Shown piece by piece: positions 25,220-34,664 of a stretch of 64,000 nucleotides of DNA; within the stretch, counting starts at the first letter, position 1; the number at the start of each line of letters is the position of its first letter. The notes beneath the pieces were generated by a model that was given only the letters and a program-made list of their open reading frames with translations, did no database searches and was not told the origin of the DNA. Both the position numbers and the translations under genes were made by a program. This stretch comes from Hemibagrus wyckioides (Eukaryota; Chordata; Actinopteri; Siluriformes; Bagridae): contig NC_080731.1 of assembly GCF_019097595.1 (NCBI RefSeq), forward strand, positions 17,075,071-17,139,070. The letters are read 5' to 3'.

Positions 25220-25428
25220 TGTAATGATATAGGCTTAAAGGTGTTGTGCCCTTTAAGAGCTGCCGGAGTTGTTAGAGCATGCGCAGTATATGTGTGTACG
25301 CCTGTGGAGCTAGTGGTAGCATGACAACAATGGCTGTTAGAATTACCACTGAAGTTTAGTTAATAAAGAGTTTCCTTTTAAGTAAACCCGGTGTGGTTAA
25401 TGAAGAACCCACAACATAAAACATGACA
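25220..25428 (+). mobile_element. 209-bp solo LTR nested in the chromovirus gag leader
   Basis: It starts TGTAATGATATAGGC and ends CATGACA, with direct repeats GCAAC at 25215-25219 and 25429-25433. It contains AATAAAG near 25363. Removing it restores a continuous Gln/Ala-rich gag start (agctgcaac joined to aacaacagcc). Confidence 0.8.
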
Positions 25429-25433
25429 GCAAC

Positions 25434-26010
25434 AACAACAGCCTCAAGCCCAGGTATCGAACACTGCTCCTCCTGTTTCTCTGCCACCTGCTCCTGCTGC
25501 ATGTAGTTTAACTCCTCAAATGGCGCTGCCAGAAAAAATTTGATGGATCAGCTGATCGTTGCCAGGGATTTCTTCGCCAGTGTGATAATTACATTGCGCA
25601 TCAACCAGAACTGTATAGCAGCAAAACAACCAAGTGCACGTTCATGCTGTCTCTCCTCACGGGCAGAGCTCTGGACTGGGCATCGGCAGTGTGGGACGCA
25701 GATCCACAGATCAAGACTTCTGCTGATTATTTCGCAGGTCAGATCCACAAGGTTTTTGAGTATCCAGCAGGGGGCAAAGACATTTCTGTGCAGTTGATGG
25801 AGTTACGCCAAGGCTGATAGTGCTGCTGATTACGCCATAAAATTTCGTACCCTTGCAGCCCAATCCGGGTGGAATGATACAGCTCTCCTGGCTGTTTTCC
25901 AAGGCGGTTTGAGCCCAGCTCTACAGGCGGATATGGCACCATGCTATCCCGATTTACTCCTCCCTTGAAGACCACACCCGCCATGTACGCCTTGTTCTGT
26001 CCCGCCTTCT
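25434..26010 (+). pseudogene. Chromovirus gag remnant
   Basis: Fragments read as a gypsy Gag: [29 protein letters not shown] near 25650-25700 and, in another frame, [12 protein letters not shown] and [14 protein letters not shown] (25840-25940). Stops and a frameshift near 25800-25930 break it, and the zinc-knuckle part is absent because the sequence jumps into the polymerase. Confidence 0.75.
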
Positions 26011-26029
26011 ACAGCATCACCTCTGTGCT

Positions 26030-26860
26030 AAGTTAGAATAATGCGAGTTTCACCATACTACCATCACCTTCCTAGGTTATGTGCTCTCACTGGGGAAGGT
26101 GGAGATGGATCAAGCCAAGGTCCAAGCTGTCTCCAAATGGCCCGAATCCATCACAGTTAAGGATTTACAACGCTTCCTGGGGTTTGCTAACTTCTACAGA
26201 CGCTTTATCAGGAACCATAGCATGATTGCCAGTCCGCTAACCTCTCTTCTTAAAGGAAAGCCTAAGAGACTGTCATGGACAGACCGAGCATGTGACGCTT
26301 TTAAAAAACTCAAAACCAGTTTCACCTTGGCCCTGATCCTATGTCATCCTGATCCAGACACCCCCTTTGTCGTGGAAGTCGACGCCTCCAGCCCGGGGAT
26401 TGGGGCCATCCTGCCGCAAGGCCAGCCAGATTCCGGGAAACTCCACCCTTGTGCGTACTTCTCCAGGAAACTAACCCCAGCAGAGGCAAATTATGATGTG
26501 GGCAACCGTGGCGCCACTGGCTGGAGGGAGCACGACACCCCTTTCTGGTTCTCACAGACCACTGTAACCTTCAATATCTGCAAGGTGCCAAGCATCTCAA
26601 CCCCCGGTCAGGCCCGCTGGGCCCTCTTCTTCACCCGCTTTAACTTCTCCGTCACCTATCGTCCAGGCTCCAAGAACGGCAAAGCTGACATGCTGTCCCA
26701 CCAAATGGACATAAAAAACTCGCAATCTCAGTCTGATCCCATCCTGCCACCCTCTGTTATCCTGGCTCCCATACAATGGAACCTTATGTAGGAAATCAGG
26801 AGAGCTCATGTAGAGGAAGCTCCGCCCGCAACCTCCCCTATAACCAAGCTTTATGTGCCC
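26030..26860 (+). pseudogene. Chromovirus pol remnant: RT end and RNase H
   Basis: It begins inside the RT thumb ([16 protein letters not shown]), so the YxDD catalytic block and the protease are missing. The frame 26081-26791 holds [15 protein letters not shown], the RNase H start [13 protein letters not shown] and [19 protein letters not shown] stop precedes CEFH, and the connection to integrase is broken after 26791. Confidence 0.85.
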
Positions 26861-27637
26861 ATCACTCTTCGTCCTAGAGTTTTACAGTGGGTGCACAAGG
26901 CGCCCAGTAGTGGCCATTCAGGTATTCGCTGCAACACAGAACTCACCCAGCACCATTTCTGGTGGCCCTCTCTCAGTTCCGACGTTGAGGATTATGTGAG
27001 ATCTTGCTCTACCTGTGCCCAGTCACGCACCAGCCGCCAGCTTCCCGAGGGTCTGCTTGAGCCACTGCCCATCCCACACTGTCCCTGGTCGCACATCGCA
27101 GTGGACTTCCTGACGGATCTCCCAGCCTCGGATGGGTTCACTGCGATCCTAGTCATCATTGACTGGTTTTCTAAAGCCTGCAAACTGATACCACTCAAAG
27201 GACTACCCATAGCCATGGAAACAGCAACCATGCTTTTTCACCAGGTTTTCCGTCACTACGGACTCCCAGAGGACATTGTGTCGGACAGGGGCTCTCAGTT
27301 CACCTCACACATTTGGCGGGCCTTCTGCTCTCAACTGTGCATTAATGTGAGCTTGAGTTCTGGGTACCACCCTCAGTCTAATGGCCAAGTAGAAAGACTT
27401 AATCAGGACATCAGGAGGTTTCTCCACTCCTACTGTAGCCGCCAACAACACTGCTGGAGCGAGTTTCTTCCCTGGGCTGAATATGCCCAGAACTCCCTGA
27501 CCCACTCGTCCATGGGGCTCACGCCATTCCAATGTGTCTTAGGATATCAACTGCCATTGTTTCCCTGGTCTGGGGAGCCCTCCTCTGTCCCCGACGTAGA
27601 TGACTGGTCCAGATACAGCCAAGAGGTATGGGAATGA
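26855..27637 (+). pseudogene. Chromovirus integrase, open but truncated
   Basis: About 260 codons are open. Zinc-binding HHCC residues are visible (HKAPSSGH then CSTC), followed by the DDE core: [15 protein letters not shown] and [13 protein letters not shown]. This enzyme would insert the cDNA. The frame stops at 27637, and the C-terminal part continues in a different frame from 27688. Confidence 0.85.
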
Positions 27638-27687
27638 GCTCATGTCCATTTACAAAGGGCTATTAGAGGGCAGAAAGATATGGCGGA

Positions 27688-28185
27688 TTGCCACCATCGT
27701 CCGCACCCCACCTCAAGGTAGGGCAGCAGGTCTGGTTGTCTACCCGTAACTTGAAGCTCCAGCTCCCTTGTTGCAAGCTGAGCCCATGTTTCATTGGCCC
27801 ATTCACCATCATTCGCCAGGTCAATCCAGTCTCTTACCGTCTGCAGCTGCCACCCGCATACCGAATCTCTCCTACCTTTCATGTCTCTCTTCTTAAGCCG
27901 GCCTATGATCCCCCGTCTAATACCCCCAGTCAGGACGAACCGCCACCCCCTCTGGACATTGACGGGGCCCCGGCCTATCGAGTATGTACCCTCCTGAACT
28001 CCTGTTGCGTCCGCAACTGCCTACAGTATCTGGTGGATTGGGAGGGCTATGGCCCTGAGGAATGCTCCTGGGTAGACTCTGCTGACATCCTTGACCCCTC
28101 TTTAATGGAGGAATTCCACTCGGCTCACCCAGACCATACCGCCCTTGGGGTAGACCACGCCGTAGAACACCAGGAGGTGTTCATG
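27688..28185 (+). pseudogene. Chromovirus integrase C terminus with chromodomain
   Basis: The frame continues the integrase C terminus ([37 protein letters not shown]) and then a chromodomain marked by [16 protein letters not shown]. Chromodomains define the chromovirus branch and guide insertion into chromatin. A G-rich tract near 28187-28197 is the likely polypurine tract before the lost 3' LTR. Confidence 0.85.
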
Positions 28186-28234
28186 GGGGGGGGGGATTTG
28201 ACTCCTGCAGCCTCCGGCTCATCCTTACATGGAC

Positions 28235-28900
28235 ACACCTTTTTGAAATATGTTTTGCTGCTTGGAACGAAATACAAGCTAATGAGTATTAAGCCTTGTG
28301 AACATCTTCATAGAAAAAAGTAATTTTTTTTTAGATTTTTTCCCAACGTACACTCGAAATGGTACATTAGCATTCTAATAATTTCACACACACCCATAGA
28401 TAAGGTTGTACTGGCATGGGCACATTCTTGTTATATTTCTTACTTCTAAATATAAGAAACCAGGTGCTATAAAATATAAAGTGAGATGGGAAACTACACA
28501 CACCATGCAGAGTTTCTAGAAATAACTCAAAACAGTAAGCCACTACAAATGACTCATTACATCTATGAAAACAAAATTAAATACAGGAAAATGAAATGAA
28601 AGTAAAATAGAATTACAAATGAATTATATTTAAGGTAGCTACTCTTAATTAGTGCTTGAATTTTAAGTTCACTTACTCTAAAAGCTGTACATGTCTGTGC
28701 CAGATAGAAAACACAGGGGTAAAATCTAGTTCATTTACTTTACAACTTTGTTAAGATGAAAAAAACAACAACCTTGATTTACATTTGCTAATGTTACTTA
28801 AAAATAAAAGAAGTTATTTGAACTACTCATAATTTATTTGATTTTATTAGTTTATTAACATGTGAGAAATGTACATAATAGCAACATTAATGTATAAGAT
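28235..28900. repeat. Dispersed repeat family R, copy 2, right part
   Basis: This matches 63180-63700 closely (gctgcttggaac, acaagctaatgagtattaag, tggcatgggcacattcttgt, aagccactacaaatgactca, cacaggggtaaaatctagtt). It continues the copy interrupted by the chromovirus, with an internal deletion relative to 63073-63180. Confidence 0.75.
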
Positions 28901-29560
28901 TAAATTTCTTGTGTTTTTGTACATATCACTACACTATCATGGCTCTAGGAATGCTTTTTTGCAGAAGTTGTGTCTGAAGCCCTGTGTGAAATCAAAATGA
29001 TTTATCGGCTCGGATAGGTAATGTGATGAAGCGGAGTGGACCAGCAAGACCATAAAAGCGCATCTACATCACATTATTCCAGTCTGTACTTGTCTGAAGG
29101 AAGCACGAGTGGGAACCTGGTTACATAAGTAACCTGATGTAGTTCCCTTTCAAGACCACCTTAGGAGATTTTCGAACTCCACAGAATGCAGTGGCAATTC
29201 AACTGCTGCTTGCTCCTTGTTGCTCACATCGAGCTCCTCAGAGTCCAATGCAGACAACATTATATCCTGATCTAGGTTGGGAGAAATCGCAAAGCCAGCT
29301 CCCAGAGCCAAAGCGGATGTATTAGAGTTAACTGAGTGGATGTCAGAAAGTCATTCAAGATTGTTGCCACTGATTGTTTTCTCTCAGGAAGCAATTTAGT
29401 GGGATACCACTCATCATTGCCCACATCAAGCTCTTCAGAGTCTGATGAAGACAATAATAATTCTTTTTTGAGCTGAAGCCGGGAAATCCAAATCACAAGA
29501 GAGGACAAGAGAAAGGGGATCACCCATCTCTTGTTCTGCCTCAACTAACTCGAACTATAC
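28900..29560. other. Unassigned interval with an internal imperfect duplication
   Basis: A minus-strand frame at 29272-29544 is open and acidic, but I do not recognise it. A segment with agctcctcagagtc near 29229 recurs with changes near 29430 (agctcttcagagtc), about 200 bp apart, so the region holds a diverged duplication. A gttacataagtaacctgatg motif typical of a fish dispersed repeat is at 29123. Confidence 0.4.
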
Positions 29561-30060
29561 ATGTTTTTAATGTTGTAATTGTTAAGTGTGTGTTTTTGTT
29601 CATTTCTCTACACTATTAGCTATGTAAATAAAACTCCTGTATAAAAATTTATTTGTTTTTTAAAGATAATCCATCGACCTGTTGCTTAGTAAATTGCCTG
29701 ATCCTTTGGCAAAGATAAAACAAAAGTAGTTTGAAGTTGAATATATAATTTTTTGTATTACACAAATTGATACCACCTTCCAGTATAGTGTAATAATGAC
29801 CTAGTGCTCTAATATAGAAATTTCCGGCTAGTTTCCCATTCAGTTTTCCTGCTGTTTTTTTGTTTGTTGTTTTATGTTGATGTTGTTTTTTTTAGTCTGC
29901 CACCCTTTGCTAGTCTTCTGGAAACTTCTATAATATTTTCCAGAACATATTGCTGTCTTCACTGCCTTAGCATGGCCTATTTCTGTTCAACAGCATGACT
30001 TTGACACCATAAAATATTTCAAGCTGAATATAAGGGATCTTGAGAGAAACATGGTAATTG
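29560..30060 (-). pseudogene. Relic of a third SAMHD1-like copy (last exon and 3' flank)
   Basis: On the minus strand, 29885-30050 aligns with exon 13 of genes A and B: a ctctcaag acceptor remnant, then a frame with GVKVMLLN matching TKVMLFH of copy A, ending in a premature TAA. Downstream, 29640-29725 matches the 3' flank of gene B at 52900-52965 (gataatccat, acctgt, tgcctgatc). No other exons were found nearby, so this is a truncated remnant. Confidence 0.65.
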
Positions 30061-30423
30061 GCCCCAAACATGGTTTGTTTACTCGTGGCCATAAACACAA
30101 GCATATTAGCTTCATCTTATAAATATAAACTTTATATATATATAAAATATTGACTTAAAATACAACCCAATTAGTGCCCATTGTAGCTGCTTCACTCTCA
30201 GTCATGGACAGGGGTCAGCATGAGCACTCTGACCAGATGCAGATAAAATGTAAAATGTAAGACACTATAACTTTTCCAGAAGTTTGCTCTACAGTAGTTG
30301 TTCTATGGGATTGGACCAGATAGGCTAGCCTTGGGCACTTAGTACCCTGTTGCTGGTTCACTGGGTGTCCTTCCTTGAACCACTTCTGATATGTACTAAC
30401 AACTGCATACTGGAAACACCCTA

Positions 30424-31208
30424 CAATTCAATTCAATTCAATTCAGTTTATTTTGTATAGCGCCTTTTACAATGAACATTGTCTCAAAGCAGCTTTACAA
30501 AAGAAGAAAACAGAGAAAAAGGAGGGGAAAATGAAAAATAATAATAAAAAATAAGAAATAAAAATAACTAATTAACTAGAAATAAGAATAAATTATTAAA
30601 TTCTATAATTAGACTATTTTATCCCTAATGAGCAAGCCTGTGGCAACGGCAACGGTGGCAAGGAAAAACTCCCTGGGATGGTAAGGAAGAAACCTTGAGA
30701 GGAACCAGGCTCAGAAGGGAACCCATCCTCATTTGGGTGACACTAAAGAGTAAATAATGTAACTGTAGCTTATTAGTGTCCTTTCTACAACAGCAATCAA
30801 TGACCATGAGGAACTATTAGGTCATTGTAGTTTCTAAGGTCATTATAAACATTAGTTCTTTGCTGTCACGGGCTGACAGATGAAATGGCATCTCTGTGAT
30901 GGTGTGAAAGTCCCCAAGTGGCTCTGTCCATGGCTGTCTCCTGGTCCACACAGATCCATCCACAGCACCAGTGGTCACCATCAAGCGGCGAGACTCCGAC
31001 CAGGGGTAGGGCAGTGGTCACACTGGAAACTGGCAAACACTGGGAACTCAGGAATGGGGTGTATAGTTCAACAGAGAAGGTAGAGAGAGAAAGAGAAAGA
31101 TATTAAGTTTCTGATCATGTGATGCTTAAAGACAGTGTAGAATTAAGTGTAAAGTGCAGGCAGGGACTCCGGCAAGACTAGCTATGACAGCATAACTAAA
31201 AGGGAGAG
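30424..31208 (-). repeat. Interspersed fish repeat split by the provirus (left part)
   Basis: It starts with (attca)n and gtttattttgtatagcgcct, then agcagctttacaaaag and aggaaccaggctcagaaggg, all typical of an abundant teleost repeat. It runs to agggagag at 31208 and resumes after the provirus at 48210 (ccagaaggtcacagacatga), ending near 48360. The strand and class (possibly a LINE 3' end) are uncertain. Confidence 0.7.
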
Positions 31209-32992
31209 TGTCGGAACTCAGAGCCCCCTCCGAGTGGACATATCACAGGGTGGAATTTTTGTTTGTATCTATTTCTCTTAGCTTTCCCAATGACCCCCAC
31301 AAGCTATAAAACTTAGCCGAAATAAAAGAGATCTCAGTCAACAGATGAGAAGAAGCGGGTTTCTTTATTCAGCCATGCAGTCAACAACATGCATATCTGA
31401 AGAGAGCAGCTGGTCTCCCAAACCCCGAAAAAGTCCCCTCTACTTATACCCCAGGCGCCCCGGGGCGCCTCCTTTTCTCTGATTTAAATATTTCCAGCAA
31501 TTTCCAATTATATTCAGTGTATGGCTACTTTAGTCCCTCCTTCCTTAGTTTACATACGTTTCCCAGTTCCCATTATTTTCGCATTTGTCCCGATACCGCC
31601 CCTAAATTGATACCATCCTCCCCTCAATGACGTCAATTTTCCTCCTCTCCAGTTCCCCTTATTTTTAGGCTAAGTCAACAATTTTTAGAAAAAATAGGCG
31701 CTTACTTATAGGCGCCACTTCCTTATTGACTTCATTTGACCGTCACCTCTTAAAGGTGCTTCCTCGGCTCATCCTGACCTCGCGCGTTGCCCTCCACAAC
31801 AATGTGTAAGTACCTTGCTCTCTTCCTCTATGTCATGATGACTTTTCCCTCTACCTACTTGATCTAAGTTTTATTTACTATTTTTAAAATAAGCTGTGCC
31901 ATTAAGCTGCCTCATATCCTTTTCTCTTTTCATCACTGTTGGTTGCTAGTATTCCAATGCTATTGTCTCCTCTACCCGCCTATCAGTGTCATGTCACAGT
32001 GACCTGGCCTACTTCCCACACTGTGTTCCTTTTGCCTTAGTACATGCTCTCTTTTGCTGACTACATAGTCACGCAATATGCACTTCACTCATCTTCACTC
32101 ATCTCTTCCCATTTCCCGTTATTTTTCCTAGCTCAGTCAGCCCGCCGCGCTATCTTCCGGAGAAGTCCCAGGGGTGCTCTGCGACGCTATCGCCAGTATC
32201 AGCTATCCTGTCTGGCCTTTGAACTTACTGGTTTCCTGGAGCACCTATCTGAATCCTCTATTCCTGAGTCTCCTTACCTCGCTCACCATATCGTGAGAGA
32301 TACCGTCTTTCTTGATCAGAGCACCCAATTTCACCCCACAACCTGTGATCAGTCTACTCAGACCTTCTACTGGCATTGGACACGCACCACCTCTCAAGGC
32401 GTCCAGACTGAGGATTTCCCTGTTGAGATCTCCTCTAATGATTCTTCCTCTGACTCTTCTTCATCTCCTAATTCCCCTGACATTCCCCAACTTTCTCCTG
32501 AATTTGTGCCTATGCCTTACAGTGTTCATGATATTCCTCAGTCTTCTCCTGACTATTCGCCCCCAACTTCTCCCACTGATTACTCTCCAACTTCTCCTCA
32601 GGATCCCGAGATTCCGTCTTCTACAACTGACCCCCCGGTCCCACTGATCCCATTGGATAGGCTGGCTGACTGAGTTGTAACTCCTAATGTTCCAATAAAT
32701 CTCTCCTCTTTTCTGTTTCTTCAGTCCCAGTGTGGTTATTACGCTAGCATGCTGCCATTAATAATTCTGCATGATTATTATAAAGACTATGAAGCTATAT
32801 CTGATTATTATAGCTATTATTAATCAAAGTTAACTACTCAATCAATGGCTAAATAATTCTTGATAGATACACACTACTCTTAGGCAGAATATTGCTAAGT
32901 CAGAGCTTAGAGCATTGAGTACATTATTACTTAAGCTACTTTTAAAGCTAGGTATATAATTCAAAGCTGGATATATTATTTTTTCTCCGACA
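31209..32992 (-). repeat. 3' LTR of the provirus (1784 bp)
   Basis: It begins TGTCGGA and ends TCCGACA in either direction. In the viral (minus) direction a TATAAG box is at 31443-31448 and AATAAA at 31364-31369, so U3 is about 1.55 kb, unusually long. The opposite strand holds CCAAT (31287), TATAAAA (31305-31311), a 209-codon ORF and AATAAA (32694-32699). Confidence 0.92.
32044..32673 (+). CDS. Antisense ORF inside the 3' LTR (209 aa, unknown)
   Basis: The ORF runs opposite to gag-pol-env and lies wholly in U3. I do not recognise the protein. Residues 34-50 are Arg-rich (RR..FRRS..G.LRRYR), 128-153 are Ser/Asp/Glu/Pro-rich, and the C-terminal part has two heptads, YSPPTSP (171-177) and YSPTSPQ (180-186), like RNA polymerase II CTD repeats. 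Local signals fit a gene: TATAAAA at 31305, a GTAAGT donor after 31805, a pyrimidine-rich acceptor ending at 32040 three bases before the ATG, and AATAAA 21 bp after the stop. The ATG context is weak, and splicing would create a 7-codon upstream ORF starting at 31802. A second copy in the other LTR has the same sequence. A nuclear regulatory role is inference only. Confidence 0.6.
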   Translation: MLSFADYIVTQYALHSSSLISSHFPLFFLAQSARRAIFRRSPRGALRRYRQYQLSCLAFELTGFLEHLSESSIPESPYLAHHIVRDTVFLDQSTQFHPTTCDQSTQTFYWHWTRTTSQGVQTEDFPVEISSNDSSSDSSSSPNSPDIPQLSPEFVPMPYSVHDIPQSSPDYSPPTSPTDYSPTSPQDPEIPSSTTDPPVPLIPLDRLAD

Positions 32993-33008
32993 TCACTCCC
33001 CCTTTGAG
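32993..33008 (-). promoter_or_regulatory. Polypurine tract of the provirus
   Basis: On the viral strand AAAGGGGGAG is followed by TGA and then the LTR TGTCGGAG, the standard position for plus-strand priming. A second copy of AGGGGGAGTGATGT lies at 33581-33594. Confidence 0.8.
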
Positions 33009-33800
33009 ACTCGTGAGTCTCACAATCAGCTTGTACATGTCTTAGTTCCACTACTCTGTGTTCTTATCCCCCATAGTAGTTACATCATCTTCTTGCGACA
33101 TTACACACAGGGTTTTCATGCACAATGTCCTTTTAGATGAGGCACAATTTCTTCTGACCCAGGCACTTTGCGTGCCGTAGAGGGTCCGATGGAGCTCCTG
33201 GGAGAGGTTACCAGCACTTCACCAGGTAGCTCATCACTACACGGTCCAGTGTGTCACTTGGACACTATCTATGTCAGGTAGACATCAAAACTGTCAAGTA
33301 GACATCAGAAACTTTCCACATTATTAGAAAAGTTCCACATTATTAGATTCTTTTCTGTATTTCTAATGCATCAAGTACGCTTTCTAACATCCTCCACCTA
33401 GTTTACTCCTATTCCATTGTCCTCTTCCACATTATATTATTCTGTCTATTTTCTTACTATACCCGATGTATTCATTACATTCTTTTTGTTTCTTACTATA
33501 CCCGATGTATCCAATATATTCTTTTTGTTTTTCTATTCCATTGTATTTCCATTACAATAGTGATGTCCATACCATACCCCACATCACTCCCCCTATTCAC
33601 TCACTATGCTTCTTCTCAAGGTGAACCAGGAGCGAAAAACCCTCAAGAGCCAATTGTAAGGGAAAAGTCCCACTCTGCTCGCACTTTGTCATTTGTGCGA
33701 CAGCCTGTTTTGCCAGGATCACCAAACACATACAGACATACGTTCATGACATTTTGCACACAGAAACACAATTCACCAGGTCCAGTCAGCACTTACAATG
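33009..33800 (-). other. Non-coding 3' region of the provirus
   Basis: Between the accessory ORF and the polypurine tract I see no coding frame of note. There are short direct repeats: aagtagacatca-type pairs near 33281-33305, tccacattattaga pairs near 33316-33346, and a 38-bp pair containing ttactatacccgatgtat at 33453-33530. A second polypurine-like motif is at 33581-33594. Confidence 0.6.
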
Positions 33801-34568
33801 TCACCGATCAGTTCCACCACCAATAGTGGTGTTTGTATAACGCCGAAATCCACTTTGGCAAGGGCGCGCGTATGCGCGAGCGTGCCCGCAGCGCATCCCA
33901 AACATCCCAAAAGTGTGCATTTTCATGCCAGTACCTATTCCTTTGCAGGCCACCACTTCTGAGTCTTTATTCTTCCATGCATAAAAGAAGTGAGGCATGG
34001 GCTTGAGGTTGTCCAAGCGTCTGCGTTGTCCTTTGGAATGTGAGGTCCACAGAAAGTAGCCACAGAAATGCACAGTCACTATTTGTACCATAGTAGACTG
34101 GACAACATTACGCGTGACGAGGAATCCATGCGCCTGGGGACCCCCGTATACCGAAGCCAACGATATGGGACGCCGAAGCAAATACGTGTCCACGGTTAAA
34201 GACAGGTTGCGGGGAAGCTCAAAGCGTGTCGAGTACTTCTCGACCAACCACCTATCTTCCTCATAGTAGAAGTCGGCCTGTGTGAGCAGCTGCTCGATGG
34301 GACGTGCCGCTTCCATGCTGAAGGTCCACTCTGGGTCTGTACAACATGCGTGGAAGACCTTCCACCGTGCCTGAGGATCCCGAGACTCATGCAGGGCTTC
34401 TAAGGTTGCCATCATATTGCAGCAGGCCACACACTGGAGATTATGCCATTCCAGATAGCCTTTCCCTTGTGAATCAAGTTTTAGTTGTCCACACGGAAGA
34501 GATGTTCGGTTAGGGCGATGGTAGCACCTGCACTGAAAGACTGCACCTGGGCTCTGTGATGCTGCCAT
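33801..34568 (-). CDS. Intact accessory ORF between env and 3' LTR (255 aa, unknown)
   Basis: A single open frame of 255 codons from MAASQSPG. I chose this start because a good splice acceptor (TGTGTGCAG at 34574) lies five bases upstream of ATGG; the frame opens six codons earlier at 34586. The protein is Cys-rich in its first part (CRCYH, LPCGQ, CVACC, HACC) and basic later (KGQRRR). No signal peptide or membrane segment is clear. Its place after env and its separate acceptor suggest a spliced accessory or regulatory gene as in complex retroviruses. It has no stop or frameshift, unlike pol and env. Function unknown. Confidence 0.7.
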   Translation of the reverse strand: MAASQSPGAVFQCRCYHRPNRTSLPCGQLKLDSQGKGYLEWHNLQCVACCNMMATLEALHESRDPQARWKVFHACCTDPEWTFSMEAARPIEQLLTQADFYYEEDRWLVEKYSTRFELPRNLSLTVDTYLLRRPISLASVYGGPQAHGFLVTRNVVQSTMVQIVTVHFCGYFLWTSHSKGQRRRLDNLKPMPHFFYAWKNKDSEVVACKGIGTGMKMHTFGMFGMRCGHARAYARPCQSGFRRYTNTTIGGGTDR

Positions 34569-34664
34569 GAATCCTGCACACAACATTTATATACACAACA
34601 AAGAGGAGAGACAACAGAGAGGAAAAGATGCACAAGAAACAACACATACCAACACCTTTAACTT

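Larger units (their letters stand above)
24726..28229 (+). mobile_element. Ty3/gypsy chromovirus, internally deleted
   Basis: Boundaries are set by a 5-bp target duplication TGGAC (24721-24725 and 28230-28234). The 5' LTR is 24726-25113. The 3' LTR is reduced to its last bases (ctcatccttaca, matching the end of the 5' LTR). Inside are gag remnants, the end of reverse transcriptase, RNase H, integrase and a chromodomain. Protease and the catalytic part of RT are deleted. Confidence 0.88.

Noticed and set aside
32312..32647. Second overlapping frame of 111 codons in the LTR
   Set aside because: It lies within the 209-codon frame, is Leu/Pro-rich from frame-shifted Ser/Pro codons, and has no start context or signals of its own.
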